A stretch of DNA of 64,000 bases from Nereida sp965655635 (GTDB lineage: Bacteria; Pseudomonadota; Alphaproteobacteria; Rhodobacterales; Rhodobacteraceae). Of the stretch, positions 7,521 to 16,829 are shown one piece after another. The stretch spans positions 1 through 64,000 of the forward strand of contig NZ_CBFHHE010000007.1 of assembly GCF_965655635.1 (NCBI RefSeq), written 5' to 3'. The translations under genes and the position numbers were made by a program. Within the stretch, counting starts at the first letter, position 1. Each line of letters starts with the position of its first letter. Below the pieces are notes generated by a model. The model was not told the DNA's origin, searched no databases, and saw only the letters and a list, made by a program, of their open reading frames with translations.

Positions 7521-8435
7521 TTTTCCCAAACTGAGAAACCAAACGCCATATAGTCGCGCTGGTACGCCTCTCGGCACGCGCGTTCGACTTCAGCATCGTA
7601 GATTTCTACTAATTCAAACTCAGCACTCGTGTCAGACTGCGTTAACGCGGGACACGCGCTTTTGACCTGTGCCAAAAGGTAAGCAAGCCCCTCAGAAAGC
7701 TCAGCCTCTCGGATAACCATATCAGGGCTCATAAACGCGCTAAACCCCTGAAGGATGCTTGATTGACTTGCCCAGTTTGGATCAACGCGGATACTCGTTT
7801 TGCCCTCAAGGTTTGCCTTAATGAACTCCAAAAACTTTAAGAAGCCCACTCGGTACCCATCAGGGTCGAACCAGCCTAAGACGTCGATCGGATCATCACC
7901 CGCTTTATATGTCTGCCGACCAAGTGGCCCTTTAGTATACATGTCTAACATGAGCGCCCCAAAGGAAGTTTCACCCGCCGCATCAAGAACCTTAGACAGA
8001 GCCCTGAGATCTTGAGTAGTGCTCTGCTCGTATACGAGCAACTCATCGGCATCTACCGTCAGGCACCACCGGTCGTAGCCGTAAACAACCATCAACCACG
8101 TCAGCCAATCCATCCCAAATCGCGACAACCGATAGCTATGATTGGTGCGCCAAACAGACACATCAGGCGCGCCGTGAAGCAGTTCGGAGCTGCCGTCAGT
8201 TGAGCCGTTATCCACCACCAAAAATGCTGTACGCCCAATCTGCGGTAGTGTTCAAAAAGTATGGCAGGCGCGTCCGTTCATTGCGCACGCACACAAAGCA
8301 CAAAACACTACTCGGAGTGATATTTGCAGTCTTATCGCTGACCAGCGCGAGCTGATCCCGCTTACGCAATGCGCGCCACAAATACCGGCGGCGCTTCCAC
8401 CGCAATTTATAAGCACCAATGAGACGCGTTAGCAT
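7517..8435 (-). pseudogene. Glycosyltransferase family 2 protein, broken by two one-base deletions
   Basis: From the ATG at 8435 the frame encodes a basic N-terminus, then LCFVCVRNERTRLPYFL, typical of family 2 transferases. It is expected to continue EHYRRLGVQHFLVVDNGSTDGS, but two single bases are missing: one near 8253 (a C in TTCAAAAAG on the plus strand) and one in the A run near 8220-8224. Between them the frame is the third one. After the second lesion the frame is open to the stop at 7517 with the DxD motif region VDADELLVYE. Restoring two bases gives one protein of about 305 residues. It was probably a surface-glycan enzyme, given galU and kdsB next to it. Confidence 0.8.
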
Positions 8436-8465
8436 GCCAAGACCCGAAACGTCAGCTACACCAAA

Positions 8466-9359
8466 TCACTGTGCAGCTTGTTGTTGGCCAACCATCTGCT
8501 GAAGGTAGTCCAAAAGCTCATCGCGGAGATCATCGCGACCCAAGCCAAACGAGACAGTTGCCTGCAGAAAGCCCGCTTTTGATCCGCAATCAAACCGCTG
8601 GCCTTGGAAGCGGTAACCATAAACGCCCCGCTCGTTTTCAATCTCTTTCGCGATCGCGTCAGTCAGCTGTATTTCACCGCCCGCGCCAGATTTGAGCTGA
8701 CTGAGGTTTTGCAGCGCCTTTGGCGAAAGGATGTAGCGACCAATCACAGCTAGGTGCGACGGCGCATCATCAACCAAAGGCTTCTCAACCATACCTTTAA
8801 CCGACACCATCGACCCAAGGTCTTCTTGGACATCAAGCATGCCGTAGCTGCTTGATTTCTTTTTGGGGACCTCCATCGCAGCCACCATCGAGCCGCCTGT
8901 TTCCTCGTACGCCTCTACCATCTGTTGAAGACACGGCTTATCCGCCGCGATAACATCGTCAGGTAGAATAACAGCAAAAGGCTCATTGGCGATAAACCTA
9001 CGCGCGCACCCCACCGCGTGCCCCAAACCGAGGGCCTTGTGTTGGCGAATGTAGGCGATTGCCCCACTATCCATGTTGGCATTTTTCAGGACCTCAAGAA
9101 GCTCATCTTTGCCCTTTTTGCGAAGCTCTTGTTTAAGGGTTGGGGCATGATCAAAGTAATCCTCAAGCGCTCCTTCGCCGCGAGACGTTACAAAGATGAA
9201 TTCTTTAATGCCTGCCGCACGCGCTTCATCGATGGCATATTGGATCAGCGGCTGGTCAACCAATGTCATAATCTCTTTTGGCACTGATTTAGTCGCAGGC
9301 AAAAACTGCGCGCCCAAACCCGCCACGGGGAAAATAGCTTTTGTTACTTTTTTTCGCAT
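8466..9359 (-). CDS. galU: UTP-glucose-1-phosphate uridylyltransferase
   Basis: 297 residues. The nucleotidyltransferase signature at the N-terminus reads FPVAGLGAQFLPATKSVPKEIM, with the following LVDQPLIQYAIDEA region; sugar-binding segments such as MVEKP follow. It makes UDP-glucose for exopolysaccharide and LPS. The ATG at 9359 is the first in frame and agrees with the family N-terminus. The downstream neighbour is the broken family 2 glycosyltransferase, 30 bases away in the same direction, suggesting a former sugar-glycan pair. About 125 bases separate galU from kdsB upstream, enough for its own promoter. Confidence 0.95.
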   Translation of the reverse strand: MRKKVTKAIFPVAGLGAQFLPATKSVPKEIMTLVDQPLIQYAIDEARAAGIKEFIFVTSRGEGALEDYFDHAPTLKQELRKKGKDELLEVLKNANMDSGAIAYIRQHKALGLGHAVGCARRFIANEPFAVILPDDVIAADKPCLQQMVEAYEETGGSMVAAMEVPKKKSSSYGMLDVQEDLGSMVSVKGMVEKPLVDDAPSHLAVIGRYILSPKALQNLSQLKSGAGGEIQLTDAIAKEIENERGVYGYRFQGQRFDCGSKAGFLQATVSFGLGRDDLRDELLDYLQQMVGQQQAAQ

Positions 9360-9485
9360 CTGTCGGGCCCTGCATATTACATGCGCACAGGCTCCTGCCC
9401 GAATATGTCACCAGTAAGGCAAATATATGGACCAAAATACATTTCCCCGACAGTGGGGAGACTAAACACAGCTATGCCATTGTAA

Positions 9486-10286
9486 TCAGGCTTGACCCAT
9501 ATCGCGCAGCATCTTTTCAATCAAAGGCACGTCTTCTGGATTATTGAGCTCCCAGAACTTTGCGCCATGGGCCTCAACCTCAACACACATCATGGGGCGT
9601 GCACGCTCCAAGAACCGAAGCTGCTCAAGACCCTCAAGCCCTTCCAGCGGACCAGAAGCCCATGTGGGATAGGCCATCAACGCCGCAGGCCGATACGCAT
9701 AAACACCGACGTGATGAAATACAGGCGTGGCATCTTGTGCATCAAAGTTTTGTGCGACGAACGGGATAACTTCTTTGCTGAAATAGAGCGCATTATTATC
9801 AGTGCCGAACACAGCCGTTGTCCCACCAACGCGACCGTGCTTGCGGTCGTTCAAAAGGCTGTTCAGCGTCTCGCCATCACACCGCAAAACCGGCGTGGCC
9901 ACATCAGCAGATGGCGAATTTTTCAGCCCCTCAATCAACGCCTCAACAAACCATGGCGGCGTGAGCGGTGCATCACCTTGAAGATTCACCACAATATCGT
10001 GGTCCGCACCAAGGTTCGCATAGGCTTGCGCGCAACGCTCTGTGCCGTTGGCACAGCTCTCTGACGTCATCACGACCTCGGCACCAAAACTCTCTGCCGC
10101 TTGGCGAATACGGTCGTCATCCGTAGCGACAACAACTTTATCCGCACCCTTCACGGCCATCGCGGCCCGCCAAGAGCGCTCAATCAAACTGCGCTTCGTG
10201 CCGTCAGCGCCGGTAAGTTCAACGAGTGGCTTGCCAGGGTAACGTGTGCTGGCGAACCGTGCAGGAATTACGATGAGAACGGACAT
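9486..10286 (-). CDS. kdsB: 3-deoxy-manno-octulosonate cytidylyltransferase
   Basis: 266 residues. The CMP-KDO synthetase signature is at the N-terminus (VIPARFASTRYPGKPL), and the NLQGDAP motif lies in the middle. It activates KDO with CTP for transfer to lipid A. Its start lies two bases after the cysQ stop, so the two are co-transcribed. Together with kdsD at 3.4 kb it supplies the KDO pathway. It is slightly longer than the E. coli enzyme, with small insertions typical of alphaproteobacteria. Confidence 0.95.
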   Translation of the reverse strand: MSVLIVIPARFASTRYPGKPLVELTGADGTKRSLIERSWRAAMAVKGADKVVVATDDDRIRQAAESFGAEVVMTSESCANGTERCAQAYANLGADHDIVVNLQGDAPLTPPWFVEALIEGLKNSPSADVATPVLRCDGETLNSLLNDRKHGRVGGTTAVFGTDNNALYFSKEVIPFVAQNFDAQDATPVFHHVGVYAYRPAALMAYPTWASGPLEGLEGLEQLRFLERARPMMCVEVEAHGAKFWELNNPEDVPLIEKMLRDMGQA

Positions 10287-10288
10287 AT

Positions 10289-11086
10289 CTAGCCTCGCTT
10301 AAGATCAACGCCCGGTGCGTGGGCAATAAAGAACGGGTTTGCATAATCACTTTTGCCGTATTTGAGCGGCGCATGATCGTCAAAACGAATAACCTCACCA
10401 CCCGCACCATTCAGTACCGCATGGCCAGCTGCCGTATCCCATTCCATCGTACGACCCAGACGCGGGTAGATATCAGCCTCACCCGTCGCAATCAGACAAA
10501 ACTTCAGCGACGATCCCGCGCTTTTCATATCGCTGACCGCATATTTATTGATGTAATCATCTGTCGCCTGATCGCGGTGAGACTTTGAGGCAACAACAAG
10601 CAGGGCTGTATTATCAGGAGATGACACAGCGATCTTCGGCTGCGGACCCACTTTATCTTTTGCAAAAGGCCCGGCCTCTTCAACACTTTCACCCGACGCA
10701 TTTGTGTAAAACAACCGCTCACGGGCAGGCGCGTAAACAACGCCACGTGTCGGCACGCCGTTTTCAACAAACGCAATGTTCACTGTAAAATCACCACGCC
10801 GGTTGATGAACTCTTTAGTACCATCAAGGGGATCAACAATAATGAACGTATCCGCCGTTTGCGTATGAGAGGCAGACTGCTCCTCTGTCACCAAAAGCAC
10901 ATCAGGAAAAGCTGCTCGCAAACCCGCAGAGATAAGCACATCCGCGGCCTCATCAGCGGCCGTTACAGGGCTATCGTCTGACTTGATTTTGATGTCAAAA
11001 TCATCCGCTTCATAGATTTCCATAATCACATCACCAGCGCGCAAAGCCAACTCGCGGAACACCGCTTCCATCTTTGAGAAATACAA
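10289..11086 (-). CDS. cysQ: 3'(2'),5'-bisphosphate nucleotidase CysQ
   Basis: 265 residues of the inositol monophosphatase family. The metal-binding motif DPLDGT is at 85-90 and the second motif is EWDTAAGHAVL. It hydrolyses 3'-phosphoadenosine 5'-phosphate, a by-product of sulfate assimilation and sulfotransferase reactions. The start is taken as TTG at 11086 because GGGAG lies eight bases before it. The ATG at 11071 has no visible ribosome-binding site and would remove five residues. It is the first gene of a cysQ-kdsB pair. Confidence 0.92.
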   Translation of the reverse strand: MYFSKMEAVFRELALRAGDVIMEIYEADDFDIKIKSDDSPVTAADEAADVLISAGLRAAFPDVLLVTEEQSASHTQTADTFIIVDPLDGTKEFINRRGDFTVNIAFVENGVPTRGVVYAPARERLFYTNASGESVEEAGPFAKDKVGPQPKIAVSSPDNTALLVVASKSHRDQATDDYINKYAVSDMKSAGSSLKFCLIATGEADIYPRLGRTMEWDTAAGHAVLNGAGGEVIRFDDHAPLKYGKSDYANPFFIAHAPGVDLKRG

Positions 11087-11224
11087 AACTGTTACTCCCG
11101 ATGTCGAAATCGTTGATAAATTAGCGAAAAAGCGTATGGTCTTTTGTAAGGCTTATGCGACTCTGGTAATGAAACAGCAAGATTTCTGTGAAACCAATGG
11201 GCCGCGCGTTGAGCAGGATAGTAA

Positions 11225-12046
11225 ATGTTTAGTTTTGAAGCACGGCCTACCAGGCGCCGAAAAGCCGTTGGTCTACTTGAGTTGATCTACCATGGGATCG
11301 TCCGTGACGTCCGCAAAAGTCATGGCAATGCTTTCTTGGCGTTGCTTACCAACATGCTGCAGACAATCATCTTTGTCGCGGCATTCTACGTTATGTTTTC
11401 CGTACTAGGCCTGCGCGGCGCAACATTGCGTGGTGATTTCTTGCTGTACATCATGTCGGGCATCTTTTTGTTCCTGTGCCATACCAAAGCCCTTAGCGCA
11501 GTTGTCAGTTCAGAAGGTCCGGCATCAGCAATGATGAAGCATGCCCTCATGACCACAGCAATCGCCATATGCTCCTCGGCGCTAGGATCTCTTTATATTC
11601 AATTGCTATCGCTATTTTTGGTTCTGTTTGGCTATCACGTAATCTTCACACCAGTCGTCATCGAAGACCCAATGGGCGCGCTTGGCATGCTGCTTTTATC
11701 TTGGGCCAGCGGCGTTGCAATTGGGATGGTTCTGTTGGCCCTGAAACCATGGATGCCAGCTGTTGTTGGCATCTTCACCCAAGTGTACAGCCGCGCCAAT
11801 ATGATTGCCTCAGGCAAGATGTTCGTAGCCAATACGCTGCCAAGCTATATTTTGGCGATGTTCGATTGGAATCCACTCTTTCACACAATCGACCAGGCCC
11901 GTGGCTTTGTGTTTGTGAACTGCAACCCGCGCTACACAGACTGGGAATATGCGGCCCTTATCACGGTCATATTCCTAATGATTGGTCTGATGGGCGAGTT
12001 TTACACCCGCAAACACGCCTCCGTCAGCTGGAGCGCGCGACAATAA
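11225..12046 (+). CDS. ABC-2 type polysaccharide-export permease, without an adjacent ATPase
   Basis: 273 residues with about six hydrophobic segments, for example ALLTNMLQTIIFVAAFYVMF, SGIFLFLCHTKAL and WEYAALITVIFLMIGLMGEF. The arrangement resembles the KpsM/Wzm family of ABC-2 permeases that export capsule or O-antigen chains. The ATG at 11225 follows AGGAT. No ATPase gene lies next to it; the neighbours are cysQ (divergent) and alkB (convergent). The partner ATPase must be elsewhere or lost. The exact substrate cannot be read from the sequence. Confidence 0.75.
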   Translation: MFSFEARPTRRRKAVGLLELIYHGIVRDVRKSHGNAFLALLTNMLQTIIFVAAFYVMFSVLGLRGATLRGDFLLYIMSGIFLFLCHTKALSAVVSSEGPASAMMKHALMTTAIAICSSALGSLYIQLLSLFLVLFGYHVIFTPVVIEDPMGALGMLLLSWASGVAIGMVLLALKPWMPAVVGIFTQVYSRANMIASGKMFVANTLPSYILAMFDWNPLFHTIDQARGFVFVNCNPRYTDWEYAALITVIFLMIGLMGEFYTRKHASVSWSARQ

Positions 12047-12052
12047 GTCAGC

Positions 12053-12658
12053 TTAAGTTGCGACACGGAGCGTCAGGTTAAGCCGACCGCCGTTGGGCAA
12101 AAGCCATGAGGAACCGCCTTTGATGCGGTCAATACCGTGATACGCAAGACGGGCCTGTCCGCCCATCACAACAATATCCCCTGATTGCAGCCAGATGCTT
12201 CCCGTATTTCCCCCACGCTCAAGGCCGCCAACACGCAGCAAGCCCTCATCTCCCAGAGAGATGGAAACAACGGGCCACTGAAAATCAGCCTCATCATGAT
12301 CGCGGTGCAACCCCATACGGGCTGCCTCATCATAAAAATTGATCAAGCAACTGTCAGGCAACGGCGCGTCGCGTGTGACACTGCTCCACACATCAAGGAT
12401 TTCGCGCGGAATGGCGGGCCAAGCCACGCCAGAAGGATGACACGTTGCATACTGATAACCCGAAGCAGTTGCGGTCCACCCAACACGTCCCGCCGAAGTC
12501 ATTCTGACCGACATCTGACGACCGGATGGCGTTTGTGGCCTCATCAGTGGTGCCGCCTTAACGATGCCTCGGACTGCATCGACCAACTGCCGCTGTGCGC
12601 CAATATCCAATGCAGTTTTATAGATATGAAAGCCCCGAATGCTTAAAGTGGGTCGCAT
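12053..12658 (-). CDS. alkB: AlkB-type alpha-ketoglutarate-dependent dioxygenase
   Basis: 201 residues. The Fe(II) ligands are His118 and Asp120 in HRDHDEADF and His174 in YHGIDRI. The 2-oxoglutarate-binding arginines lie at 192 and 198 in GRLNLTLR. This is the complete AlkB set, so the protein should remove alkyl groups from 1-methyladenine and 3-methylcytosine in DNA. The ATG at 12658 is preferred over a GTG six bases upstream because AAGGA is spaced eight bases from it. It converges with the permease gene, with six bases between the two stops. Confidence 0.93.
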   Translation of the reverse strand: MRPTLSIRGFHIYKTALDIGAQRQLVDAVRGIVKAAPLMRPQTPSGRQMSVRMTSAGRVGWTATASGYQYATCHPSGVAWPAIPREILDVWSSVTRDAPLPDSCLINFYDEAARMGLHRDHDEADFQWPVVSISLGDEGLLRVGGLERGGNTGSIWLQSGDIVVMGGQARLAYHGIDRIKGGSSWLLPNGGRLNLTLRVAT

Positions 12659-12703
12659 TATCACTTTCCTTCAAATTTCGGTGCATTTATCCAAGGTGCG
12701 CCG

Positions 12704-12735
12704 CTTGCAGCGCCCTACACCCCTCCCTATATACG
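12704..12735 (+). promoter_or_regulatory. RpoH (sigma-32) heat-shock promoter of dnaK
   Basis: CTTG at 12704-12707, an 18-base spacer, and CCTATATACG at 12726-12735. This matches the alphaproteobacterial sigma-32 consensus as I know it (CTTG, 17-18 bases, CYTATNTNNG) at every defined position. It lies about 110 bases before the dnaK start codon and is oriented towards it. The match is seen directly; its use by RpoH is inferred. Confidence 0.8.
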
Positions 12736-12847
12736 CTGCGAACTGGGTTGTCCCTCTGTGGACGCCCTTCACCTTGGGATTGAGGCTTGGATGCCGGACA
12801 TAGGGTCCGCGCCTCACGACATCGCCGGAAAAAGAGGATGACAATTC

Positions 12848-14764
12848 ATGGCTAAAGTTATTGGTATTGACCTTGGGACAACAAACTCCTGCGTCGCCAT
12901 CATGGATGGTTCGCAGCCCCGTGTTATTGAAAATGCGGAAGGCGCGCGCACGACCCCATCAATCGTTGCATTTACAGACGACGAGCGTCTTGTAGGCCAG
13001 CCTGCAAAACGCCAAGCAGTCACAAACCCAGAGAACACTGTTTTCGGTGTTAAGCGTCTTATCGGCCGCCGCGCTGATGATGAGCATCTGGCAAAAGACA
13101 AAAAGAACATGCCTTTCGCTGTTATCAATGGCGGCAACGGAGACGCTTGGGTCCAAGCCCAAGACGAAAAATACAGCCCTTCACAGATTTCAGCGTTCAT
13201 TCTGCAAAAGATGAAAGAAACTGCTGAATCGTACCTTGGCGAAGATATAACACAGGCGGTCATTACCGTTCCTGCGTACTTCAACGATGCACAACGTCAG
13301 GCAACAAAAGACGCCGGCAAAATCGCTGGTCTCGAAGTTCTGCGTATCATAAACGAGCCAACAGCAGCGGCCTTGGCCTATGGCTTGGATAAAAAAGAGA
13401 CACAAACCATCGCGGTTTATGACCTTGGTGGCGGTACATTCGATGTAACGATCCTTGAGATTGATGACGGTTTGTTTGAAGTGAAATCAACCAACGGTGA
13501 CACGTTCCTTGGTGGTGAAGACTTCGACATGCGCATCGTGAACTACCTCGCAGATGAGTTCAAAAAAGCAAATGGCGTCGACCTGACCCAAGACAAGATG
13601 GCGCTTCAGCGTTTGAAAGAAGCTGCTGAAAAAGCAAAAATTGAGCTTTCTTCTGCAAACCAAACTGAAATCAACCAGCCCTTCATCTCAATGGACGGCA
13701 AAACAGGCCAGCCGCTTCACTTGGTTGTTAAACTGACGCGCGCGAAACTGGAAAGCCTTGTTGGCGACCTGATCAAAGCGTCAATCAAGCCATGCCAAGC
13801 GGCCCTGAAAGACGCAGGTTTGTCTGTTGGTGACATCGACGAGGTTGTCCTTGTTGGTGGTATGACACGTATGCCAAAGGTCATCGAAGAAGTGACAAAA
13901 TTCTTCGGTAAAGAGCCGAACAAAGGCGTGAACCCAGATGAAGTTGTTGCCATGGGTGCAGCAATTCAAGCCGGTGTTCTACAAGGTGATGTTAAAGACG
14001 TTGTTCTGCTTGACGTGACGCCGCTTTCGCTTGGTATTGAGACCCTTGGTGGGGTGTTCACACGTCTTATCGACCGCAACACAACGATCCCAACTAAGAA
14101 GTCGCAAACCTTCTCAACAGCTGAAGACAACCAGAATGCCGTGACAATCCGCGTATTCCAAGGCGAGCGTGAGATGGCTGCGGACAACAAAATCCTCGGT
14201 CAGTTCAACCTCGAGGATATTCCACCCGCACCGCGCGGCATGCCGCAAATCGAAGTGACCTTCGACATCGACGCCAACGGCATCGTGTCCGTAGGCGCGG
14301 CTGACAAAGGTACCGGTAAAGAGCAGAAGATCACAATCCAGGCTTCTGGTGGCTTGTCTGATGAAGACATCGAAAAAATGGTCAAAGATGCTGAGGATAA
14401 CGCCGAAGCAGATAAAGATCGCAAGGAACTTGTTGAAGCCAAGAACCAAGCCGAGAGCCTCGTCCACTCGACTGAAAAGTCCATGGAAGAGCACGCGGAC
14501 AAAGTGGACCCAACAACGATCGAAGCGATTGAGTTGGCGATTGCCGCACTCAAAGATGATCTGGAAACAGAAGACGCTGGTAAGATCAAAGGCGGCATCC
14601 AGAACGTAACTGAAGCTGCGATGAAGCTTGGTGAAGCGATCTATAAATCAGCGCAAGAAGAAGCCGCTGGTGAGGAAGCCGCACCAGAAGATGGCAACGC
14701 CGGTGTTGATGATGATATCTTAGACGCTGACTTCGAAGATCTGGACGACGACAAACGCGCCTAA
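12848..14764 (+). CDS. dnaK: Chaperone DnaK (Hsp70)
   Basis: 638 residues. The N-terminal ATPase domain starts with VIGIDLGTTNSC and contains the phosphate-binding AVYDLGGGTFDVTI. The substrate-binding domain follows (LLDVTPLSLGIET marks the linker), and the acidic C-terminal tail ends in DADFEDLDDDKRA. It folds proteins in the cytoplasm with DnaJ, encoded next, and GrpE, encoded at 60 kb. A sigma-32 promoter lies upstream. A hairpin terminator sits between dnaK and dnaJ, which would let dnaK be expressed above dnaJ. Confidence 0.98.
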   Translation: MAKVIGIDLGTTNSCVAIMDGSQPRVIENAEGARTTPSIVAFTDDERLVGQPAKRQAVTNPENTVFGVKRLIGRRADDEHLAKDKKNMPFAVINGGNGDAWVQAQDEKYSPSQISAFILQKMKETAESYLGEDITQAVITVPAYFNDAQRQATKDAGKIAGLEVLRIINEPTAAALAYGLDKKETQTIAVYDLGGGTFDVTILEIDDGLFEVKSTNGDTFLGGEDFDMRIVNYLADEFKKANGVDLTQDKMALQRLKEAAEKAKIELSSANQTEINQPFISMDGKTGQPLHLVVKLTRAKLESLVGDLIKASIKPCQAALKDAGLSVGDIDEVVLVGGMTRMPKVIEEVTKFFGKEPNKGVNPDEVVAMGAAIQAGVLQGDVKDVVLLDVTPLSLGIETLGGVFTRLIDRNTTIPTKKSQTFSTAEDNQNAVTIRVFQGEREMAADNKILGQFNLEDIPPAPRGMPQIEVTFDIDANGIVSVGAADKGTGKEQKITIQASGGLSDEDIEKMVKDAEDNAEADKDRKELVEAKNQAESLVHSTEKSMEEHADKVDPTTIEAIELAIAALKDDLETEDAGKIKGGIQNVTEAAMKLGEAIYKSAQEEAAGEEAAPEDGNAGVDDDILDADFEDLDDDKRA

Positions 14765-14785
14765 TCCGCGCTAAGGAACCAATGA

Positions 14786-14825
14786 AGCCAGCCCGCATCC
14801 CTGTAAGACGGGTGGGCTGGCTTTT
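14786..14825 (+). terminator. Intrinsic terminator or attenuator between dnaK and dnaJ
   Basis: AGCCAGCCC (14786-14794) pairs perfectly with GGGCTGGCT (14814-14822), followed by a short T run. It is 22 bases after the dnaK stop. Because dnaJ follows 25 bases later without room for a clear promoter, partial read-through is likely and would set a DnaK:DnaJ excess. Confidence 0.75.
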
Positions 14826-14849
14826 ACGTTCCAAAGGGGGAGACCACCC

Positions 14850-16001
14850 ATGGCAAAACGTGACTATTATGAAATTCTAGGGGTCTCAAAAGGCGCATCC
14901 GCTGATGAGATCAAGAAGGGCTATCGCACCAAAGCGAAAGAACTACACCCAGACCGTAATGCTGATAATCCAAACGCCGAGGCAATGTTCAAAGAGGCGA
15001 ACGAAGCCTACGAAGTGCTGAAAGACGCAGAGAAAAAAGCCGCTTACGACCGTTATGGCCATGCAGCCTTTGAAGGCGGTGTGGGCGGTGGCCGACAAGG
15101 TGGCGGTTTTGGTGGTGGAAACGGTGACTTCTCAAGTGCCTTTTCCGATGTGTTTGATGACCTCTTTGGTGACTTCATGGGCGGACAGCGCGGTGGGGGG
15201 GGGCGTACACGCGCCAGCCGCGGCTCTGACTTGCGCTACAACTTGCGCGTGACCCTTGAGGAAGCTTTTGCCGGTAGCCAGAAAACCATCAACGTCCCAA
15301 CATCTGTTAACTGTGATACATGTACTGGCACTGGTGCAGACGCCGGGGCCGAACCCGCAACCTGTCCAACGTGTTCAGGCATGGGCAAAGTCCGTGCGCA
15401 ACAGGGCTTCTTTACCGTAGAACGCACCTGCCCCACCTGCTCGGGTATTGGCCAAATCATCAAGAACCCGTGCAAAGCATGTGGCGGTGCGGGCCGGACA
15501 GAAAAAGATCGTTCCCTTTCTGTAAACATTCCTGCTGGTGTTGAAACCGGCACCCGTATTCGCCTTGCTGGCGAAGGCGAGGCCGGAATGCGCGGTGGAC
15601 CGACAGGTGATCTTTATATTTTCATCGAAGTTGCAGAGCATGAAATCTTTGAGCGTGACGGACAAAGCCTGTTCTGCCGCGTACCTGTTTCAATGACATC
15701 TGCTGCTCTTGGTGGCGACATTGAGGTGCCTACAATTGACGGTGGGCGGTCACGAGTGAAGATCCCAGGCGGCAGCCAGTCGGGGCGCCAAATGCGTTTG
15801 CGCGGCAAAGGCATGCCCGGACTTCGCGGTGGCGGCGCGGGCGATATGTTCATCGAAATGGCCGTTGAAACGCCTGTAAACCTTACCTCTAAGCAGAAAG
15901 AGCTTCTGCGCGAGTTCGAAAAACTGAGCGAAGACAACAACCCACAATCATCAAGTTTCTTCTCAAGCGTCAAAAGCTTTTGGGAAACGATGAAGGGTTA
16001 A
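14850..16001 (+). CDS. dnaJ: Co-chaperone DnaJ (Hsp40, type I)
   Basis: 383 residues with every type I domain: a J domain with HPD at 33-35; a Gly/Phe-rich region at about 70-125; four CxxCxGxG zinc motifs (CDTCTGTG, CPTCSGMG, CPTCSGIG, CKACGGAG); then the C-terminal substrate-binding domain. It stimulates DnaK ATPase and delivers substrates. AAAGGGGGAG precedes the ATG. The gene depends on read-through of the hairpin after dnaK, or on a weak promoter that I could not identify. Confidence 0.98.
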   Translation: MAKRDYYEILGVSKGASADEIKKGYRTKAKELHPDRNADNPNAEAMFKEANEAYEVLKDAEKKAAYDRYGHAAFEGGVGGGRQGGGFGGGNGDFSSAFSDVFDDLFGDFMGGQRGGGGRTRASRGSDLRYNLRVTLEEAFAGSQKTINVPTSVNCDTCTGTGADAGAEPATCPTCSGMGKVRAQQGFFTVERTCPTCSGIGQIIKNPCKACGGAGRTEKDRSLSVNIPAGVETGTRIRLAGEGEAGMRGGPTGDLYIFIEVAEHEIFERDGQSLFCRVPVSMTSAALGGDIEVPTIDGGRSRVKIPGGSQSGRQMRLRGKGMPGLRGGGAGDMFIEMAVETPVNLTSKQKELLREFEKLSEDNNPQSSSFFSSVKSFWETMKG

Positions 16002-16038
16002 CTGATTCTTTAGAGAATTGGCGCATTCATGGCGTGTC

Positions 16039-16797
16039 ATGAGTGCGCCAGATCAGTTTTCTGAAAACCAAATGCCCTTGTTTGAGGGCCAAGAACTTCT
16101 CTTTACCGGCCCAAAAGGCGGGGAGTTGAGTTACGTCAAAGATCATCGGCAACGTCTTCAACACCGTTTCGCCGAAGGTGGCGCGCGCGGAATGCCGGAC
16201 TACGAATTGCTCGAGTTAGTTTTATTTCGATCACTTCCAAAATGTGATGTGAAGCCAGTTGCGCGGCGGCTAATTGATACGTTCTTAGATATCAACGGCG
16301 TGATTTCTGCCCGCCCCGAACATTTAGCTAAAGTCCGCGGTGTGGGTGATTTGGTCATTACCGATCTAAAAATTCTAGAAGCCACATCACACCGAATGGC
16401 GCGTACCCGAGTGATGCAAAAAGATGTGCTGTCCAGTTGGGACGCGCTGATAAACTACTGTCACACCGCAATGTCACACCGTGATACTGAAGTGTTCCGT
16501 TGTCTTTTCTTGGACCGTAAAAATGTGCTAATTGTCGATGAGGAATTTGGCCGTGGCACCGTCGACCACGTGCTTGTCTACCCCAGAGAAGTTATGCGGC
16601 GAGCCCTCGAATTGAACGCGAGTGCCCTTATTCTTGTGCACAATCATCCGTCGGTCGATCCAACGCCGTCAAAATCTGACATATCCATGACACTAACCAT
16701 GGAAAGCGCTGCCCAATCACTTGGGCTGACACTTCATGATCACTTAATCATCGGCAAATCGCGCGAGGTCAGCATGCGCTCAGACGGCTACCTCTGA
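16039..16797 (+). CDS. radC: RadC-family JAB/MPN domain protein
   Basis: 252 residues. The N-terminal helix-hairpin-helix part (YELLELVLFRSLP, then VRGVGDLVITDLK) is followed by the JAB1/MPN metalloprotease-like domain with HNHPSVDPTPSKSD, which provides the zinc ligands. The historical link to recombination repair is doubtful and the true activity is unknown. The ATG at 16039 is chosen over an upstream TTG at 16018; neither has a strong ribosome-binding site. It stands 37 bases after dnaJ and converges on secA. Confidence 0.9.
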   Translation: MSAPDQFSENQMPLFEGQELLFTGPKGGELSYVKDHRQRLQHRFAEGGARGMPDYELLELVLFRSLPKCDVKPVARRLIDTFLDINGVISARPEHLAKVRGVGDLVITDLKILEATSHRMARTRVMQKDVLSSWDALINYCHTAMSHRDTEVFRCLFLDRKNVLIVDEEFGRGTVDHVLVYPREVMRRALELNASALILVHNHPSVDPTPSKSDISMTLTMESAAQSLGLTLHDHLIIGKSREVSMRSDGYL

Positions 16798-16829
16798 CCG
16801 CAAACCTCAGCCGCGACACGGACAAACCG

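Noticed and set aside
9444..9464. Small inverted repeat CCCC GACAGT GGGG upstream of galU
   Set aside because: Only four to five base pairs and no T run; too short to claim a terminator or operator.
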